Shown: positions 17,069 through 28,077, numbered from the stretch's first letter. The stretch: 64,000 nucleotides of DNA from DASVFB01 sp963815965 (GCA_963815965.1 CAWFIT010000012.1:62001-126000), one strand, 5' to 3'. The notes: generated by a model from the letters alone, not told the origin. Translations and numbers: made by a program.

Positions 17069-18391
17069 ATGCACCTTCTGAACCGGATCCGAGCGGCGCC
17101 GCATCGCGTCGCTGCGCGCCTGGCGCTCGTCGGCGCGGATCCTCACGACGACGAGGATCTGCGCGCTCGCAAGGCGCTGCTGGTCCTGATCTCGGTGTTG
17201 ATCCTGCCGGTCGCGGCGGTGTGGGCCGCGCTGTATCTCGCGTTCGGATCGGTGGTCGGTGTAGTGCCGCTCGTGTACTTCGGCATCCTGGTCGGTGCGA
17301 TCGCGGTGTTCGCGCGGACGCGTGACTTCCCTCGGTTTCTCCGAGTCGGCCAGCTCGACATCCTGCTCGCGCCTACGCTGTCGATGATTCCGCTCGGCGG
17401 ATTCGTCAACGCCGGCGGCGTCGGGCTGTGGGGCATTCTCGCCCCACTCGGGGCACTCGTGTTCAGCGACGTCAGGTCGGCGGCCCGCTGGTACGTCGCA
17501 TACCTCGTCGTGTTCCTCGGCTCGGGGATCGCGGGCGAGCTCATCGGCCCGATCCAGGCGCCGCTGCCCAACTGGTTCACAAGCACAATGCTGGCCCTGA
17601 ACATCGCGGTCGGCGGCACCATCGTGTTCACGCTTCTTGCGGTGTTCGCCGGCCAACGCCGCGACGCACTGGCCGCGCTCCGGCAGGAACAGGCGAAGGC
17701 CGAGGACCTCCTGCTCAACATCCTTCCCCGCTCCATCGCCGACAGGCTGAAGGCCAAGACCCAGCCGATCGCGGATCACTTCGAGTTGACTTCGATCCTG
17801 TTCGCCGACGTGGTCGACTTCACGCCCTGGTCGGAGCAGCTCGCGCCCGCCGAGGTGGTCGGCTACCTCGACCGCCTGTTCAGTCACTTCGACGAGCTCG
17901 CGGAGCGGTACGGGCTCGAGAAGATCAAAACCATCGGGGACTGCTACATGGTCGCCGGAGGCGTTCCGACACCACGCCCGGACCATGCTCGCGCGCTCGC
18001 GCTCATGGCGCTCGACATGCTCGAGGCGATGCGCTCGCACGACGAAGTCCGGCACCTCGCGCTCGAGCTCCGCGTCGGCATCAACTCGGGCCCGGTCGTG
18101 GCCGGCGTGATCGGCCGGAAGCGCTTCCTCTACGACCTCTGGGGTGACGCGGTGAACATGGCCAGTCGCATGGAGTCCCACGGGACGCCGGGGCGGATCC
18201 AGATCACTCGCGCGACGTACGAGCTCCTCGCCGACGAGTTCGAGTGCGAGCCGCGGGGGACGATCGCGGTCAAGGGGAAGGGCCAGGTAGAGGCCTGGTA
18301 CCTCATCGGTTCACTGAACGGCCGCGCCTCGGCCGCCAGCGATGTGGCCTCCGAGCCGACGACGCGGCGTTCGCCGTCTATCCGTTCATAG
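17069..18391 (+). CDS. Membrane-bound class III adenylate cyclase
   Basis: Makes cAMP from ATP. 440 residues: about six hydrophobic segments (35-195), a short helical linker (QRRDALAALRQEQAKAEDLLLNILP) and a class III catalytic domain (about 235-415). Metal-binding Asp247 in FADVVDF and Asp291 in TIGDCYM, an adenine-specifying Lys in EKIKTIG, and Asp356 in LYDLWGDAVNMASR favour ATP over GTP. The transition-state residues Asn363 and Arg367 are present. All catalytic residues are seen, so it should be active as a homodimer. Membrane signal unknown. Confidence 0.92.
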   Translation: MHLLNRIRAAPHRVAARLALVGADPHDDEDLRARKALLVLISVLILPVAAVWAALYLAFGSVVGVVPLVYFGILVGAIAVFARTRDFPRFLRVGQLDILLAPTLSMIPLGGFVNAGGVGLWGILAPLGALVFSDVRSAARWYVAYLVVFLGSGIAGELIGPIQAPLPNWFTSTMLALNIAVGGTIVFTLLAVFAGQRRDALAALRQEQAKAEDLLLNILPRSIADRLKAKTQPIADHFELTSILFADVVDFTPWSEQLAPAEVVGYLDRLFSHFDELAERYGLEKIKTIGDCYMVAGGVPTPRPDHARALALMALDMLEAMRSHDEVRHLALELRVGINSGPVVAGVIGRKRFLYDLWGDAVNMASRMESHGTPGRIQITRATYELLADEFECEPRGTIAVKGKGQVEAWYLIGSLNGRASAASDVASEPTTRRSPSIRS

Positions 18392-18395
18392 CGCG

Positions 18396-18857
18396 ATGAA
18401 CCACATCGAGACCACTTCCGTCGCTCGGCGCATCGTCGAGACGAACATGTACATGACGATCGCAACGGCCGACGCCGACGGACGTCCGTGGGTCTCTCCG
18501 GTCTGGTTCGCACCGCGCTCGGAGACGGAGTTCCTGTGGGTCTCGTCACCGGACGCGCGACACTCGCGAAACATCGCTGTCCGCGAGGCGATCGCGATCG
18601 TGATCTTCGACTCGACGGTGCCCGTCGGCGCCGCCGAGGCGCTGTACCTCGAAGCGGTGGCGGCTGAGGTCTCCAGCCGAGATCTCGGCGAGGCAATCGC
18701 GACCTACTCGACACGCTCGCAGAGTCACGGCGCGGGTGCCTGGGTGTCGGCGGACGTGCTCCCGCCGGCGCGGGTTCGCCTCTATCGCGCGACGGCCGAG
18801 TCGCAGTTCGTGCTCGGGCCTGGTGACGAACGCCTGCCGGTTCAAGTGGGGAAGTGA
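18396..18857 (+). CDS. Pyridoxamine 5'-phosphate oxidase-like flavin-binding protein
   Basis: Split-barrel protein of 153 residues that probably binds FMN or F420. N-terminal MYMTIATADADGRPWVSPVWFAP is the typical strand pair; DARHSRNI and the later YLEAVAAEV follow the family order. It begins 4 bases after the cyclase stop, so they may be cotranscribed. Substrate unknown. Confidence 0.8.
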   Translation: MNHIETTSVARRIVETNMYMTIATADADGRPWVSPVWFAPRSETEFLWVSSPDARHSRNIAVREAIAIVIFDSTVPVGAAEALYLEAVAAEVSSRDLGEAIATYSTRSQSHGAGAWVSADVLPPARVRLYRATAESQFVLGPGDERLPVQVGK

Positions 18858-19075
18858 CTCGCGCTGCCGGGTAACAACGGCAAGTGCGGCGCTCTCTCGC
18901 CGAGGCCCCCGACTACGGATTGTCGTTCGGTTCGAGTGCAAACAGCTGCCCGTATCCGCGCGCGAGGGGGAGCGCGCTGGCCGCCCGCCGACAAAGCCCC
19001 CTTGAGCACAAGACCCGGCCTATCTCCGTAGGCGATGAATAGTTAGCCCACGCCGACGAGCGTGAAGCGCGCCGA

Positions 19076-19267
19076 GTGGTGGGGAGGCGGGGGTGGCGTC
19101 CCTGGCCCCTGCCGTTTGTCTTCTTGTCGTTCCTGGTCGCGGCGATCGTCTTCAGTCACGGGCGCGCCGCCTGGCTTGTGGTGCCGTTCTTCGTCTTGTT
19201 CGTCGTCCGGCCGTTCTTCTGGCGCGGCTTCGGCCGGCGCCGCTGGCCGTACGGGCGGGGCGTGTAG
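19076..19267 (+). CDS. Small hydrophobic protein
   Basis: Possible 63-residue membrane protein starting at GTG 19076 or 19079: a Trp/Pro/Arg leader, one or two hydrophobic stretches (about 13-50, rich in Phe and Val) and an Arg-rich end (FGRRRWPYGRG). The pattern of hydrophobic core with basic tail is protein-like, but no family is recognised and no ribosome site is clear. Confidence 0.45.
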   Translation: MVGRRGWRPWPLPFVFLSFLVAAIVFSHGRAAWLVVPFFVLFVVRPFFWRGFGRRRWPYGRGV

Positions 19268-19297
19268 CAGAGGGTCGAATGAGCCGCGAACGCGGCG

Positions 19298-19528
19298 GTG
19301 ACAGCCGTGAACGTGAGCGTCAGCATCACCAACTATTCGTGGCGTGCGTCGCTCGCGAGCCGCCTGGCGGAGCTGGCGGCGATCGTCGACGAGGCTCTGA
19401 TCGGCACCCTCGAGGGTCAGCGTGGGCGCGTCTCGGTCAGCCTCCGCCTGCGTGCGGACGCCGACACGAGCCTTTACGTTCGACTCAAACCGCCAGTTCG
19501 TCGGTGTGCAGATCGCGATCCTTCCTAA
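19298..19528 (+). pseudogene. Possible remnant of an LLM-class (F420-dependent) oxidoreductase N-terminus
   Basis: The first 40 residues read like the start of a luciferase-like F420-dependent oxidoreductase (VNVSVSITNYSW, then LAELAAIVDEA), but the rest is Arg/Ser-rich and does not continue the family. Probably a truncated or frameshifted fragment. Low confidence; a chance reading cannot be excluded. Confidence 0.3.
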
Positions 19529-19543
19529 GACGGCGGGCACTGA

Positions 19544-19957
19544 ATGGCTGAGCAACGAGATCTGAGCGGCATCGTGGAACCCGGCCGCGGACTCGGCGCG
19601 GGTCTGATGGCGGACCGCGTCGTGATGGAGAAGCTGCAGCAGATTTCCGGTTTCTCGCTTGTGCCCGGCACCCTCAACGTGCGCCTGTCCGGGCCGCTTG
19701 AACGAGGACCGAGCTGGCGCTACGTGCCTGCTGTGGAGATCACGCCTGATTGGGGGGCGCGAACCGGCCAGACGGGGTATTTCCTGGTACCTGTCACGGT
19801 TGCGGGGCGGTACCGCGGACTCGCCTTTCAGGCCGTCGAGCCGGGAGAGCGCGGGTATCCGCCCGACCAGGTCGAGCTGTTCTGCGAGGCGCACCTGCAC
19901 GCGGAGCTCGGCCTCGACGACGGCGACCTGATTGCGGTCTGGCTGAATAACAGCTAA
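19544..19957 (+). CDS. DUF120 / CTP-dependent riboflavin kinase-like protein
   Basis: A 137-residue protein resembling the archaeal RibK (DUF120) fold, which phosphorylates riboflavin using CTP. Matching elements are the N-terminal GIVEPGRGLGAG loop, GFSLVPGTLNVRLSG (the PGTLNVRL motif, about 41-48) and the C-terminal YPPDQVELFCEAHLHAELGLDDGDLIAVWL. Bacteria normally use the unrelated ATP-dependent RibF, so this is unusual. It may be a true riboflavin kinase or a related enzyme with another substrate. It is the last intact gene before the frameshift-rich block. Confidence 0.72.
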   Translation: MAEQRDLSGIVEPGRGLGAGLMADRVVMEKLQQISGFSLVPGTLNVRLSGPLERGPSWRYVPAVEITPDWGARTGQTGYFLVPVTVAGRYRGLAFQAVEPGERGYPPDQVELFCEAHLHAELGLDDGDLIAVWLNNS

Positions 19958-20134
19958 TCGCGCCGCTCGTCTGCTGTTCGCGCCGCCGGCGACGGAGGCT
20001 CTATCGCCGCCGGACCGCCGACTGATCCGAGGTACGGATTACCGCACCTCGCGAAGGTCGGGTGCCACCATTGTCGATCCTCGCGGCGCCCGGCACCCTG
20101 GACTCGTTATGCAGAGCACGATCAGGGAGGCGAG

Positions 20135-22353
20135 ATGAGACTCAACATCGCGGAGCGCGCCGGCAGATGGAGCGCTGCACACTGGAAGACCGCCGCCGTC
20201 GGGTGGCTTGCGTTCGTGGCGATCGCCGTCGTGCTGGGCGCGGTCGCGGCCGAGTGGTGAACCAGGCCGACACGGCCACCGGCGAGACCGCGCGGGCCGA
20301 GGCGATCCTCTCGAAGGCCGGCTTCAACGACCATGCCGGTCGAGAGCGTGCTGGTACAGAGCCGCACCCGCGACGTCGGCGATCCCGCTTTCAAACGACC
20401 GTGGACCGCGTGGTGGCGAAGCTGGAGACGCTTCCCACCGTCCGCGACGTGCGCTCGCCGCTCGCGCGCGGCCGCGAGGGCCAGCTTTCGGCTGACCGCC
20501 ATTCCGCCCTCGTGCAGTTCTCGATCAGCGGCTCCTCGGACAGCGCCGACACCCGCGTCCAGCCCGTGCTCGACCAGGTGGCCAAGCTGCAGCGGCCTCC
20601 CCCGGCTTCACCGTCGCCGAGTTCGGCGAGGCGAGCGCCGACCACGAGGTGAGCAAGGTCGTGAACAAGGACTCTCGCACGCCGAGAAGCTGTCCGTGCC
20701 CGTCACGTTCCTGGTGCTGCTGATCGCCTTCGGCGCGTTCGTGGCCGCCGGCGTGCCGGTGCTGCTGGCGTTCTCGGGCGTGCTCGGCTCGCTCGGCATC
20801 GCGGCCGCGCCAGCCACCTCGTTCCACTCCTCCGACGCCACCAAGTCGGTGATGCTGCTGATCGGCATGGCCGTGGGCGTGGACTACTCGCTCTTCTACC
20901 TCAAGCGCGAGCGCGAGGAGCGCAGGCGCGGCGCACGCCGCGCGACGCGCTGCGCGTGCGGCCGCCACCTCGGGCCACGCGGTGCTGATCTCGGGCGGAC
21001 CGTGATGATCGCGATGGCCGGGATGCTGTTCGCCGGCAACAAGGTCTTCAGCTCGATGGGGATCGGCGCGATGATCATGGTCTTCGCCGCCATGGTCGGC
21101 TCGCTGACCGTGCTGCCCGCCGTGCTGGGCAAGCTCGGGCGACCGCGTGGACAAGGCTTTGGGCGCACCCTGCTTCGGCGCGTGAAGGGCGAGCGCAGTC
21201 GCGGGCCTGGGGCCGTGCTCGCCCGCGCGCTGCGCTTCCCCGCCGTCTCGGCGGCGCTCGCGGGCGGCGCGCTGCTGGTGATGGCCTCGCCGGTGCTGGG
21301 CATGCACATGAAGCTGCTGAGCTTCACCGACCTGCCGCAGAACATGCAGATCGTGAAGAGCTACGAGAAGGTCCAGAAGCAGTTCCCCGGCGCTCAGATC
21401 CCGGCCGTGGTCGTGGTGCGGCGCGACGACGTGCGCGCGCCGGAGGTGCGCCAGGCGATCGCGAGCCTCGAGCGAGGGCGCTCGCCAGCCACCAGATGTT
21501 CAGCCCGATCGAGACCAAGGTGAACTCGGCCACACCGTCGAGACGGGTGGAGATCCCGCTGGCGGGCGACGGCGAGAACAAGGCGTCGATGTCGGCGCTG
21601 GCGACGCTGCGCGAGCAGGTGATCCCGGCCACGCTCGGCAAGGTCGCCGGCGTGGACGACGCGGTGACCGGCTCGACCGCCGGTGACCACGACTTCCGGC
21701 AGAATCAAGCAGCACGGGCCGATCGTGTTCGCGTTCGTGCTCGGGCTGGCGTTCCTGCTGCTGCTGTTCACGTTCAGGTCGATCGTGATCCCGCTGACGG
21801 CGATCGCTGCTCAACCTGCTCTCGGTCGGAGCGGCCTACGGCGCGCTCGTCTGGATCTTCCAGGACGGCCGCCCCCAGGGTCTCCTCGACTTCCACTCGA
21901 ACGGGGCGCGTCACTCTGGCTGCCGCTGTTCCTGTTCGTGGTCCTGTTCGGCCTCTCGATGGACTACCACGTGTTCATCCTCAGCCGCATCAAGGAGCTC
22001 GTGGATCGCGGCATGCCGACCGAGCGAGGCCGTGTCGCGCGGGCATCGCCTCCACGGCCAGCACGGTCACGGGCGCCGCGGTGATGGTCGCGGTGTTCGC
22101 GATCTTCGTCAGGCTCCGTACGCTCGACATCAAGCAGATGGGCGTGGGCCTGGCGGTCGCCGTGCTGATCGACGCGACGATCATCCGTGGCGTCCTGCTG
22201 CCGGCGACGATGAAGCTGCTCGGCGACTGGAACTGGTACCTGCCGCGCTGGCTCGGGTGGCTGCCGCGCGTCGACGTGGTGAGCGGGTGCCGTCGCGGGC
22301 CGGCGCGCCGAGGCGGACTCAGGTCGAGTGACCACCGCCGGGGCGAGGGGTGA
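20135..22353 (+). pseudogene. MMPL/RND family transporter, many frameshifts
   Basis: Recognisable along its whole length as an MMPL-type membrane exporter: start MRLNIAERAGRWSAAHWK, periplasmic loop (ETARAEAILSKAGFND, TTVDRVVAKLETLPTVRDV), first membrane bundle with SVPVTFLVLLIAFGAF and GMAVGVDYSLFYLKREREE, second loop (FTDLPQNMQIVKSYEKVQKQF), second bundle with GLSMDYHVFILSRIKE, and an ending MKLLGDWNWYLPRWLGWLPRVDV. The reading frame changes at least eight times, so no full product can be made from the sequence as given. Likely a real gene of about 735 residues with base errors. Confidence 0.85.
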
Positions 22354-22363
22354 AATAGGCACG

Positions 22364-22735
22364 GTGAGCTCGGAACCGCTGCAGCAGGCTTTGCGGGTTC
22401 TCGTCGTGGACGACCACGCAGAGCTTCCGCCGCTGCGCGCGTGCGCTCCTCCGCGGAGGGCTTCGAGATCGTCGGCGAGGCGGAGGACGGCGCCACGGCG
22501 CTCGCCTCGCCGGCGAGTTCGCGCCCGAGGTCGTGCTGCTCGACATCCAGCTCCCGGACATCGACGGCTTCGAGGTGGCCGCCCGGCTGCTCGCCCGTGA
22601 CCGCGAGCTCAGGATCGTGCTCGTCTCGAGCCGCGACCGCTGCACTACGGCGGCGCTGGTCGAGGCGAGCGGCGCGACGGGTTCATCACGAAGGGCGAGC
22701 TGTCCGGAGGGACGCTCGAGAGCGTGCTCGGGTGA
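22364..22735 (+). pseudogene. Single-domain response regulator (receiver), frameshifted
   Basis: A REC domain with LRVLVVDDHAE (acidic pair), EVVLLDIQLPDIDGFEVAARLL (phospho-Asp in LLDIQ), IVLVSSRD and the conserved Lys in FITKGELSG. Three to four frame changes occur. It ends with TGA overlapping the GTG of the next gene (GTGA). No output domain is seen, so it would act by protein contact or in a phosphorelay with the adjacent kinase. Confidence 0.75.
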
Positions 22736-25383
22736 TCGAACGTCTGCCGCGAGCGGCCACCGCGCGGGCGACTCCCGCACGAGGGATGGGCCGCGCCCGC
22801 TGCCGGCGTGGCTCGTCTTCGGGCTCGCCGCAGCGGCGCTCGCGGCCACCGCGGCGGCGGTCTACATGACCGCCGTCAGCACCACGCGCCGGTGCCGGTC
22901 GGCCACGCCGTGCTGACGGTCGTCGTCTGCCTGGCTTCGTCGGCACCGGCCTGCTGGCGCTGCGGCGCGGCCATACGGCCGTTTCGGCCTGCTGCTCGCC
23001 GCGGTCGGCTTCGCGTCGCTCCTCGGTGCGCTGCACGACGCGAACGGGGCGCTCGCCCTACACGATCGGCGTGCTCACCGCCAACGTCGTCTTCGCGGTG
23101 ATCGTCCACGCGCTGCTCGCGTTTCCGGAGGGCCGGCTCGGCTCGCGCACCAGCCGCCTGCTCGTCGTCGCCGCGTACGTCGACGTGCTCGTGCTGCAGG
23201 CGGTCGCGGTCCTGTTCGACCCGCTCACCCGCTGGCACAGCGACCATCCCCGGAACGTCGCGCTCGTCGCACGCGACAGACGCTCGCGACCGGGCTCGAG
23301 GAGCTCGAGGCGGCGATCGCGATCGGCATCGCGCTCGCCGTCGTCTGCGTCCTCGTCCGCCGCGCCCGGGCGGCGACGCCGGCCGCGCGCCGGCAGCTGA
23401 CGCCGGTGCTTCGGCGGGAGGGTCGCGCTGCTCTTCTTCGCGTCGGGCTCGTGCTCGCGCCGATCTCCTCTCGGCTGGCGGTGGTCGGCATCGGCCTCGG
23501 CCTGCTCGCGTCGCTCGCGCTCCCGGCCGCCTTCCTCGGCGTCATGTCAGGGCCGGCTGTCGCGGGCCGCCGTCGGCGACCTGCTCGTGGAGCTGCACGA
23601 GGCGACGGCGGCACCCGGCCTCGAGGACGCGCTGCGGCGCGCGCTCGGCGACCCGGCGCTCGAGCTGGCCCGCCTGCGGCCGACGACCGCTACGTCGACG
23701 CGGCCGGAGAGCGCGCTCGCTCTCCCGACCGGGCGACGCGCGCGTCGCCACCCCGATCCTGCATCACGGCGAGCCGGTCGGCATCCTCGTCCACGACCGG
23801 GCGCTGCGCACTGCGCCCCGAGCTCCTCGACGCGGTCAGCGCCGCGGCCGGTTTCGCCCTCGCGAACGAGCGCGCGCTCGAGACGTTGCAGCGGATGGAG
23901 CTGCGAAACAGCGTCCTGCTCGACGCGATCCCCGACCCGTGTTCCGCCTCAGCCGCGACGGCACCTATCTCGATGTCCGGGCCGACGACCTCGGCGGCTC
24001 TGCCTGCCCGCCGCGGAGCTCATCGGCACCAACGTCTGCGACTTCCTGCCGCCGGAAGTCGCGGACACGGCTCGCGTGCATCGCGCAGGCGCTCGACACG
24101 GGAGCGATGAAGTCGTTCGAGTACGAGCTCGAGATCGAGGGCGTTCCGCGCCACTTCGAGTTCCGGATGGTGCCGAGCGGCGGGGGCGAGGTCGTGACGA
24201 TCGTGCGCGACTTCACCGAGCAGCGGCGGGCCGAGGAGGAGCTGCGCCGCCTCGCCGACGAGCAGGCGGCGCTGCGGCGCGTGGCGACGCTCGTCGCCGC
24301 CGACATCGCCCCGGAGCAGGTGTTCCAGGCGTGACGGAGGAGGTCTGCGGCTGCTGCGGCTTCCGTCGGCCGTGCTCCTGCGCTTCGAGAGCGGCGAGGA
24401 CGGCGACGATCGTCGCGCGGTTCGGCGCGCCGGCTCGACGACTTCGTGGTCGGAACGGTCATCGACCCGAGGAGGGGCTCGCATCGACGGGTGTCCTGCG
24501 AACCGGGCTGCCCGCGCGCGTCGGACTTACGACGGAGTGCCCGGCGAGATCGCGGCGCGTGCGAGCACGGGTGCGCATCCGCGTCGCCGTGCCGATCAGC
24601 GTCGCCGGGGCGACGTGGGGCGCGCTGGTCGCGACCTGCGGGCAGACGAGACCTGAGCCGGCGCGGACGGAGCGCCGGCTGCAGGCGTTCGCCGAGCTGG
24701 TCGCGCTGGGCGTCGCGAGCGCGCAGGCGCGCGACGAGCTCGCGGCCTCGCGGCTGCGGATCATCGAGGCCGGCGACGCCGAGCGGCGCCGGATCGAGCG
24801 CAACCTCCACGACGGCGCCCAGCAGCGGCTCGTCGCGCTCTCCGTCGCGCTGCGGCTCGCTCCAGGACAAGATCGCCACCGCGCCGGGGGAGGCCGAGGA
24901 GCTGCTCGCGTTCGCCGCCGAGGAGCTGGCCGAGGCGCTGACGGAGCTGCGCGAGCTGGCGCAGGGCATCCACCCGGCCGTCCTCACCGAGCGCGGCCTC
25001 GAGGCGGCGCTCGAGGTGCTGGCCGCGCGCACGCCGCTGCCGGTCACGCTCGACGTCGACCTGCCGGATCGGCTGCCGAGCCGGTCGAGGCGGCCGCGTA
25101 CTACGTCGTCTCGGAGGCGCTCGCGAACATCGTCAAGCACGCCGGCGCCGAGCTCCGCGCGCGTGCGCGCGCAGCGCGTCGACGGCACGCGCCGTGATCG
25201 AGGTCGCAGACGACGGCGCCGGCGGCGCCGACCTGGACGGCGGCTCCGGCCTCTGCGGCCTGCGCGACCGCGTCGAGACGCTCGCCGGCCGCCTCGACAT
25301 CCAGAGCGCGCCCGGCCGCGGCACCCGCATCCGCGCCGAGCTGCCGTGTCGCACGCAGCCTGGCGGGCGGGACGGGACGATGA
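22732..25383 (+). pseudogene. Membrane sensor histidine kinase (PAS, GAF, HisKA_3), many frameshifts
   Basis: Pieces in order: about eight hydrophobic segments (LPAWLVFGLAAAALAATAAA onward), a linker, a PAS-like region (LLDAIPDLMFR-type, FEFRMVPSGGGEVVTIVRDFTE), a GAF region (VFQAVTEEV..., ISVAGATWGALVATCG), a HisKA_3 dimerisation helix with phospho-His in RRRIERNLHDGAQQRLVALS, and an HATPase domain (YYVVSEALANIVKHA, VADDGAGGA, GLCGLRDRVETLAGRL). This is the NarL-partner kinase type, and a LuxR-type regulator lies downstream. More than eight frame changes. The true stop is probably the TGA at 25381-25383, overlapping the cyclase ATG. Confidence 0.8.
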
Positions 25384-25929
25384 CGCTCACCTTCCTCTTC
25401 AGCGACATCGAGGACTCGACCGGCCTCGCCGCCCGGCTCCGCGACGGGTACGCGCCCGTGCTCGACGATGCCCGCGGGCTGCTGCGGCACGGCGTCGCGC
25501 CGCCGCCGGGCGCGAGATCGACTGCCGCGGCGACGAGCTCTTCTGCGTCTTCGACCACCCGGAGCCGGCCGCCGCCGCGGCGCGCGCGGTGCAGCGGGCG
25601 TTCGGGGCGCATCCGTGGCCTGCGGGTGAGAGCGTGCGCGTGCGCTTCGGCCTGCACACCGGCGACGCCGAGCGCCCCCGGCGGCGGCTACGTCGGGATC
25701 GACGTCCACCGCGCCGCGCGCATCTGCCAGGCGGCCCACGGCGGCCAGGTGCTCGCCTCGCAGGACGCCGCCCGGCTGCTGCGCTCGCCGACGCGCGACC
25801 TGGGCGAGTACGACTTCAGCGGCCTGCGCGAGCCCGAGCGGATCTTCCAGCTCGTCGCCGACGGCCTCCCGGCCGACTTCCCGCCCCTGCGCAACGCGCG
25901 CGAGCACACCGACGCCCTGCGGGCCGTGA
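25380..25929 (+). pseudogene. Class III nucleotidyl cyclase, frameshifted
   Basis: Cyclase homology domain: LTFLFSDIEDSTGLAARL (metal Asp), REIDCRGDELFCVFDHP (second metal Asp), VRVRFGLHTGDA, GYVGIDVHRAARICQAAHGG and the closing GLPADFPPLR. Two or three one-base insertions disrupt it. As given, the same frame runs on into the response regulator, but a GTGA at 25926-25929 could be an overlapping stop/start, so two genes are more likely than a fusion. Lies between kinase and regulator. Confidence 0.72.
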
Positions 25930-26563
25930 TCGCCGACGACTCGACGCTGCTTCGCGAGGGGCTCGCGCGCCTGCTCGAGGAGGCGGGCATCGACGTGGTC
26001 GGCCAGGCCCGGACCGCCGACGAGCTGATGCTGAAGGTGCGCAGCTACAACCCCGACGTCGCGATCGTCGACATCCGCATGCCGCCGACCCAGACCGACG
26101 AGGGCATCCGCGCCGCGCCGCGAGATCCGGGCCAAGCACCCGGGGACGGGCGTGCTCGTGCTCTCCCAGCACGTCGCCCACACCTACGCGGTCGAGCTGC
26201 TCGACGAGAGCGCCGAGGGCCTCGGCTACCTGCTCAAGGACCGCGTCTCCGACCTGGACGAGTTCACCGGCGGCGGTGCGCCGCGTCGCCGAGGGCGGCT
26301 CGGCGCTCGACCCGCTCGTCGTCTCCGAGCTCGTCGGCCGCAGCCGCCGCGACGACCCGGTGGAGCGGCTCTCGCCGCGCGAGCGGGAGGTGCTCGAGCT
26401 GATGGCCGAGGGCCGCGCGAACCACGCGATCGGCCAGCGGCTCTTCATCTCGCCCCGCGCCGTCGAGAAGCACATCACGAGCATCTTCGTGAAGCTCGGC
26501 CTGCCCGCGGCCCCCGAGGACCACCGCCGCGTGCTCGCCGTCCTGCGCTTCCTCGGCTCCTAG
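25926..26563 (+). pseudogene. NarL/FixJ-type response regulator (REC + LuxR HTH), frameshifted
   Basis: Receiver domain with VIADDSTLLREGLARLLEEAG, phospho-Asp in VAIVDIRMPP and Lys in GYLLKDRV, then a LuxR-type HTH with LSPREREVLELMAEGRANHAIGQRL and SPRAVEKHITSIFVKLGL. Two inserted bases (near 26118 and 26272) split the frame. Probable partner of the HisKA_3 kinase just upstream. Confidence 0.82.
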
Positions 26564-26664
26564 CCGAGTTCGGATAGCCGCACCCGCGAAAACGGGTGCG
26601 CCCTACTGCGCGGCGCATGCGCCGACGGCGACCCTTTCGGGGTGATCGATGAAGGGGGATTTCG

Positions 26665-28077
26665 ATGAGTACGACATTGCAAACGGGGCTCGACCTCCGA
26701 CGGCTTCGCCTCGAGCTCGCTGGAGAGGTCATCGGCCCGGACGATGCCGCGTACGAGGCTGCGCGTAGGGTCTTCGACCCGAAGATCGACAAGCATCCGG
26801 CCGCGATCGTTCGGCCCGTCGACGATGCGGCAGTGGCGTCCGTCGTGTCGCTTGCACACGAGAGCGGAGTCGAGCTCGCTGTGCGGAGCGGCGGGCACAG
26901 CCTCGCCGGCCACGGCACGAGCGAAGGCGGGCTCGTGCTCGACCTGCGCTGGCATGGACGGCGCTCGAGATCGATGCGCGACGCGCGCACGCGCCTGGGC
27001 GAGGCGGGCCTCACGGCGGGCCGAGGTAACGCGGCGCGCCGGCGCGCACGGCCTCGCGATCGGCTTCGGCGACACCGGCTCGGTCGGCATCGGCGGCCTC
27101 ACGCTCGGCGGCGGCATCGGCTACCTCGTGCGCAAGCACGGCCTGACGATCGACAACCTGCTCGCCGCCGACGTCGTCACCGCCGACGGCGAGCTGCTGC
27201 ACGTCGACGCCGAGACGCCATCCGGACCTGTTCTGGGCGATCCGCGGCGGCGGCGGCAACTTCGGCGTCGTGACGCGGTTCCAGTTCCGGCTGCACCCGA
27301 GTCGGCCACGGTCGTCGGCGGGCATGCTCGTCCTGCCCGCGACGCCGGACGACGATCGCCGGCGTTCGTCGCCGCGGCCGAGGCGGCGCCGGAGGAGCTG
27401 TCGACGATCGCCAACGTCATGCCCGCGCCGCCGATGCCGTTCCTGCCGCCGGAGCTGCACGGCCGGCTCGTGTGCTCGCGATGCTCGTGTATGCCGGGCC
27501 GACGTCGAGGCGGGCGAGCGGGCGCTCGCGCCGTTCCGCGCGCTCGCGGAGCCGCTGGCCGACATGGTGCGGCCGATGCCCGTACCCGGAGATGTATCCG
27601 CCGGACGACGCCGCGACTACCACCCGCTCGCGGTCTGCGCGGACGATGTTCGTCGACGCGGTCGACGACGGACGGCTGCCGCGGCGATCCTCGGGCGGAT
27701 CGCGGCATCGACGCGCGCAGATGCGCCGTGGCTCAGCTGCGCGTGCTCGGCGGCGCGATGGCGCGCGTCCCGGCCGACGCGACGGCGTTCGCCCACCGCG
27801 CGCGGCGGATCATGGTCAACGTCGCCGCCGTCTACGACGACGCCGGACGAGGCGCCCGCGCACGAGGCCTGGGTCGACGGCTTCGCGGACGCGCTCCGCG
27901 CAGGACGACGCCGGCGCGTACGTGAACTTCCTCGGCGACGAGGGCGAGGAGCGGGTCGCGCGCGGCCTACCCGGGCGCGACGTGGGACCGGCTGGCCGCG
28001 GTCAAGCGACGCTACGACCCGGACAACCTGTTCCGCCTGAACCAGAACATCCCGCCGGCGGAGTCGGAAGCTCGGAT
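26665..28077 (+). pseudogene. FAD-linked oxidase (berberine-bridge-enzyme type), many frameshifts
   Basis: Flavin oxidoreductase with PCMH-type FAD domain. Pieces: AAIVRPVDDAAVASVVSLAHESGVELAVRSGGHSLAGH, GDTGSVGIGGLTLGGGIGYLVRKHGLTIDNLLAADVVT, WAIRGGGGNFGVVTRFQF, and the C-terminal BBE motif in YDPDNLFRLNQNIPP (long stretches read in parts). The HSLAGH His is the usual covalent FAD attachment point. ATG 26665 follows GAAGGGGG. About six frame changes; the exact stop is unresolved. Substrate unknown. Confidence 0.82.

Noticed and set aside
18858..19075. Possible small gene in the 218-base gap after the PPOX gene
   Set aside because: No start with a ribosome site and no protein-like composition; nothing supported.
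25194..26402. A kinase-cyclase-receiver fusion in one frame
   Set aside because: Stops in neighbouring frames overlap plausible starts at 25380 and 25926, and several inserted bases are evident, so the apparent fusion is probably an artefact.
24446..26563. A long frame suggesting one giant kinase-regulator protein
   Set aside because: It alternates between real and shadow sequence because of frameshifts; domain ends and GTGA/ATGA joints support separate kinase, cyclase and regulator genes.
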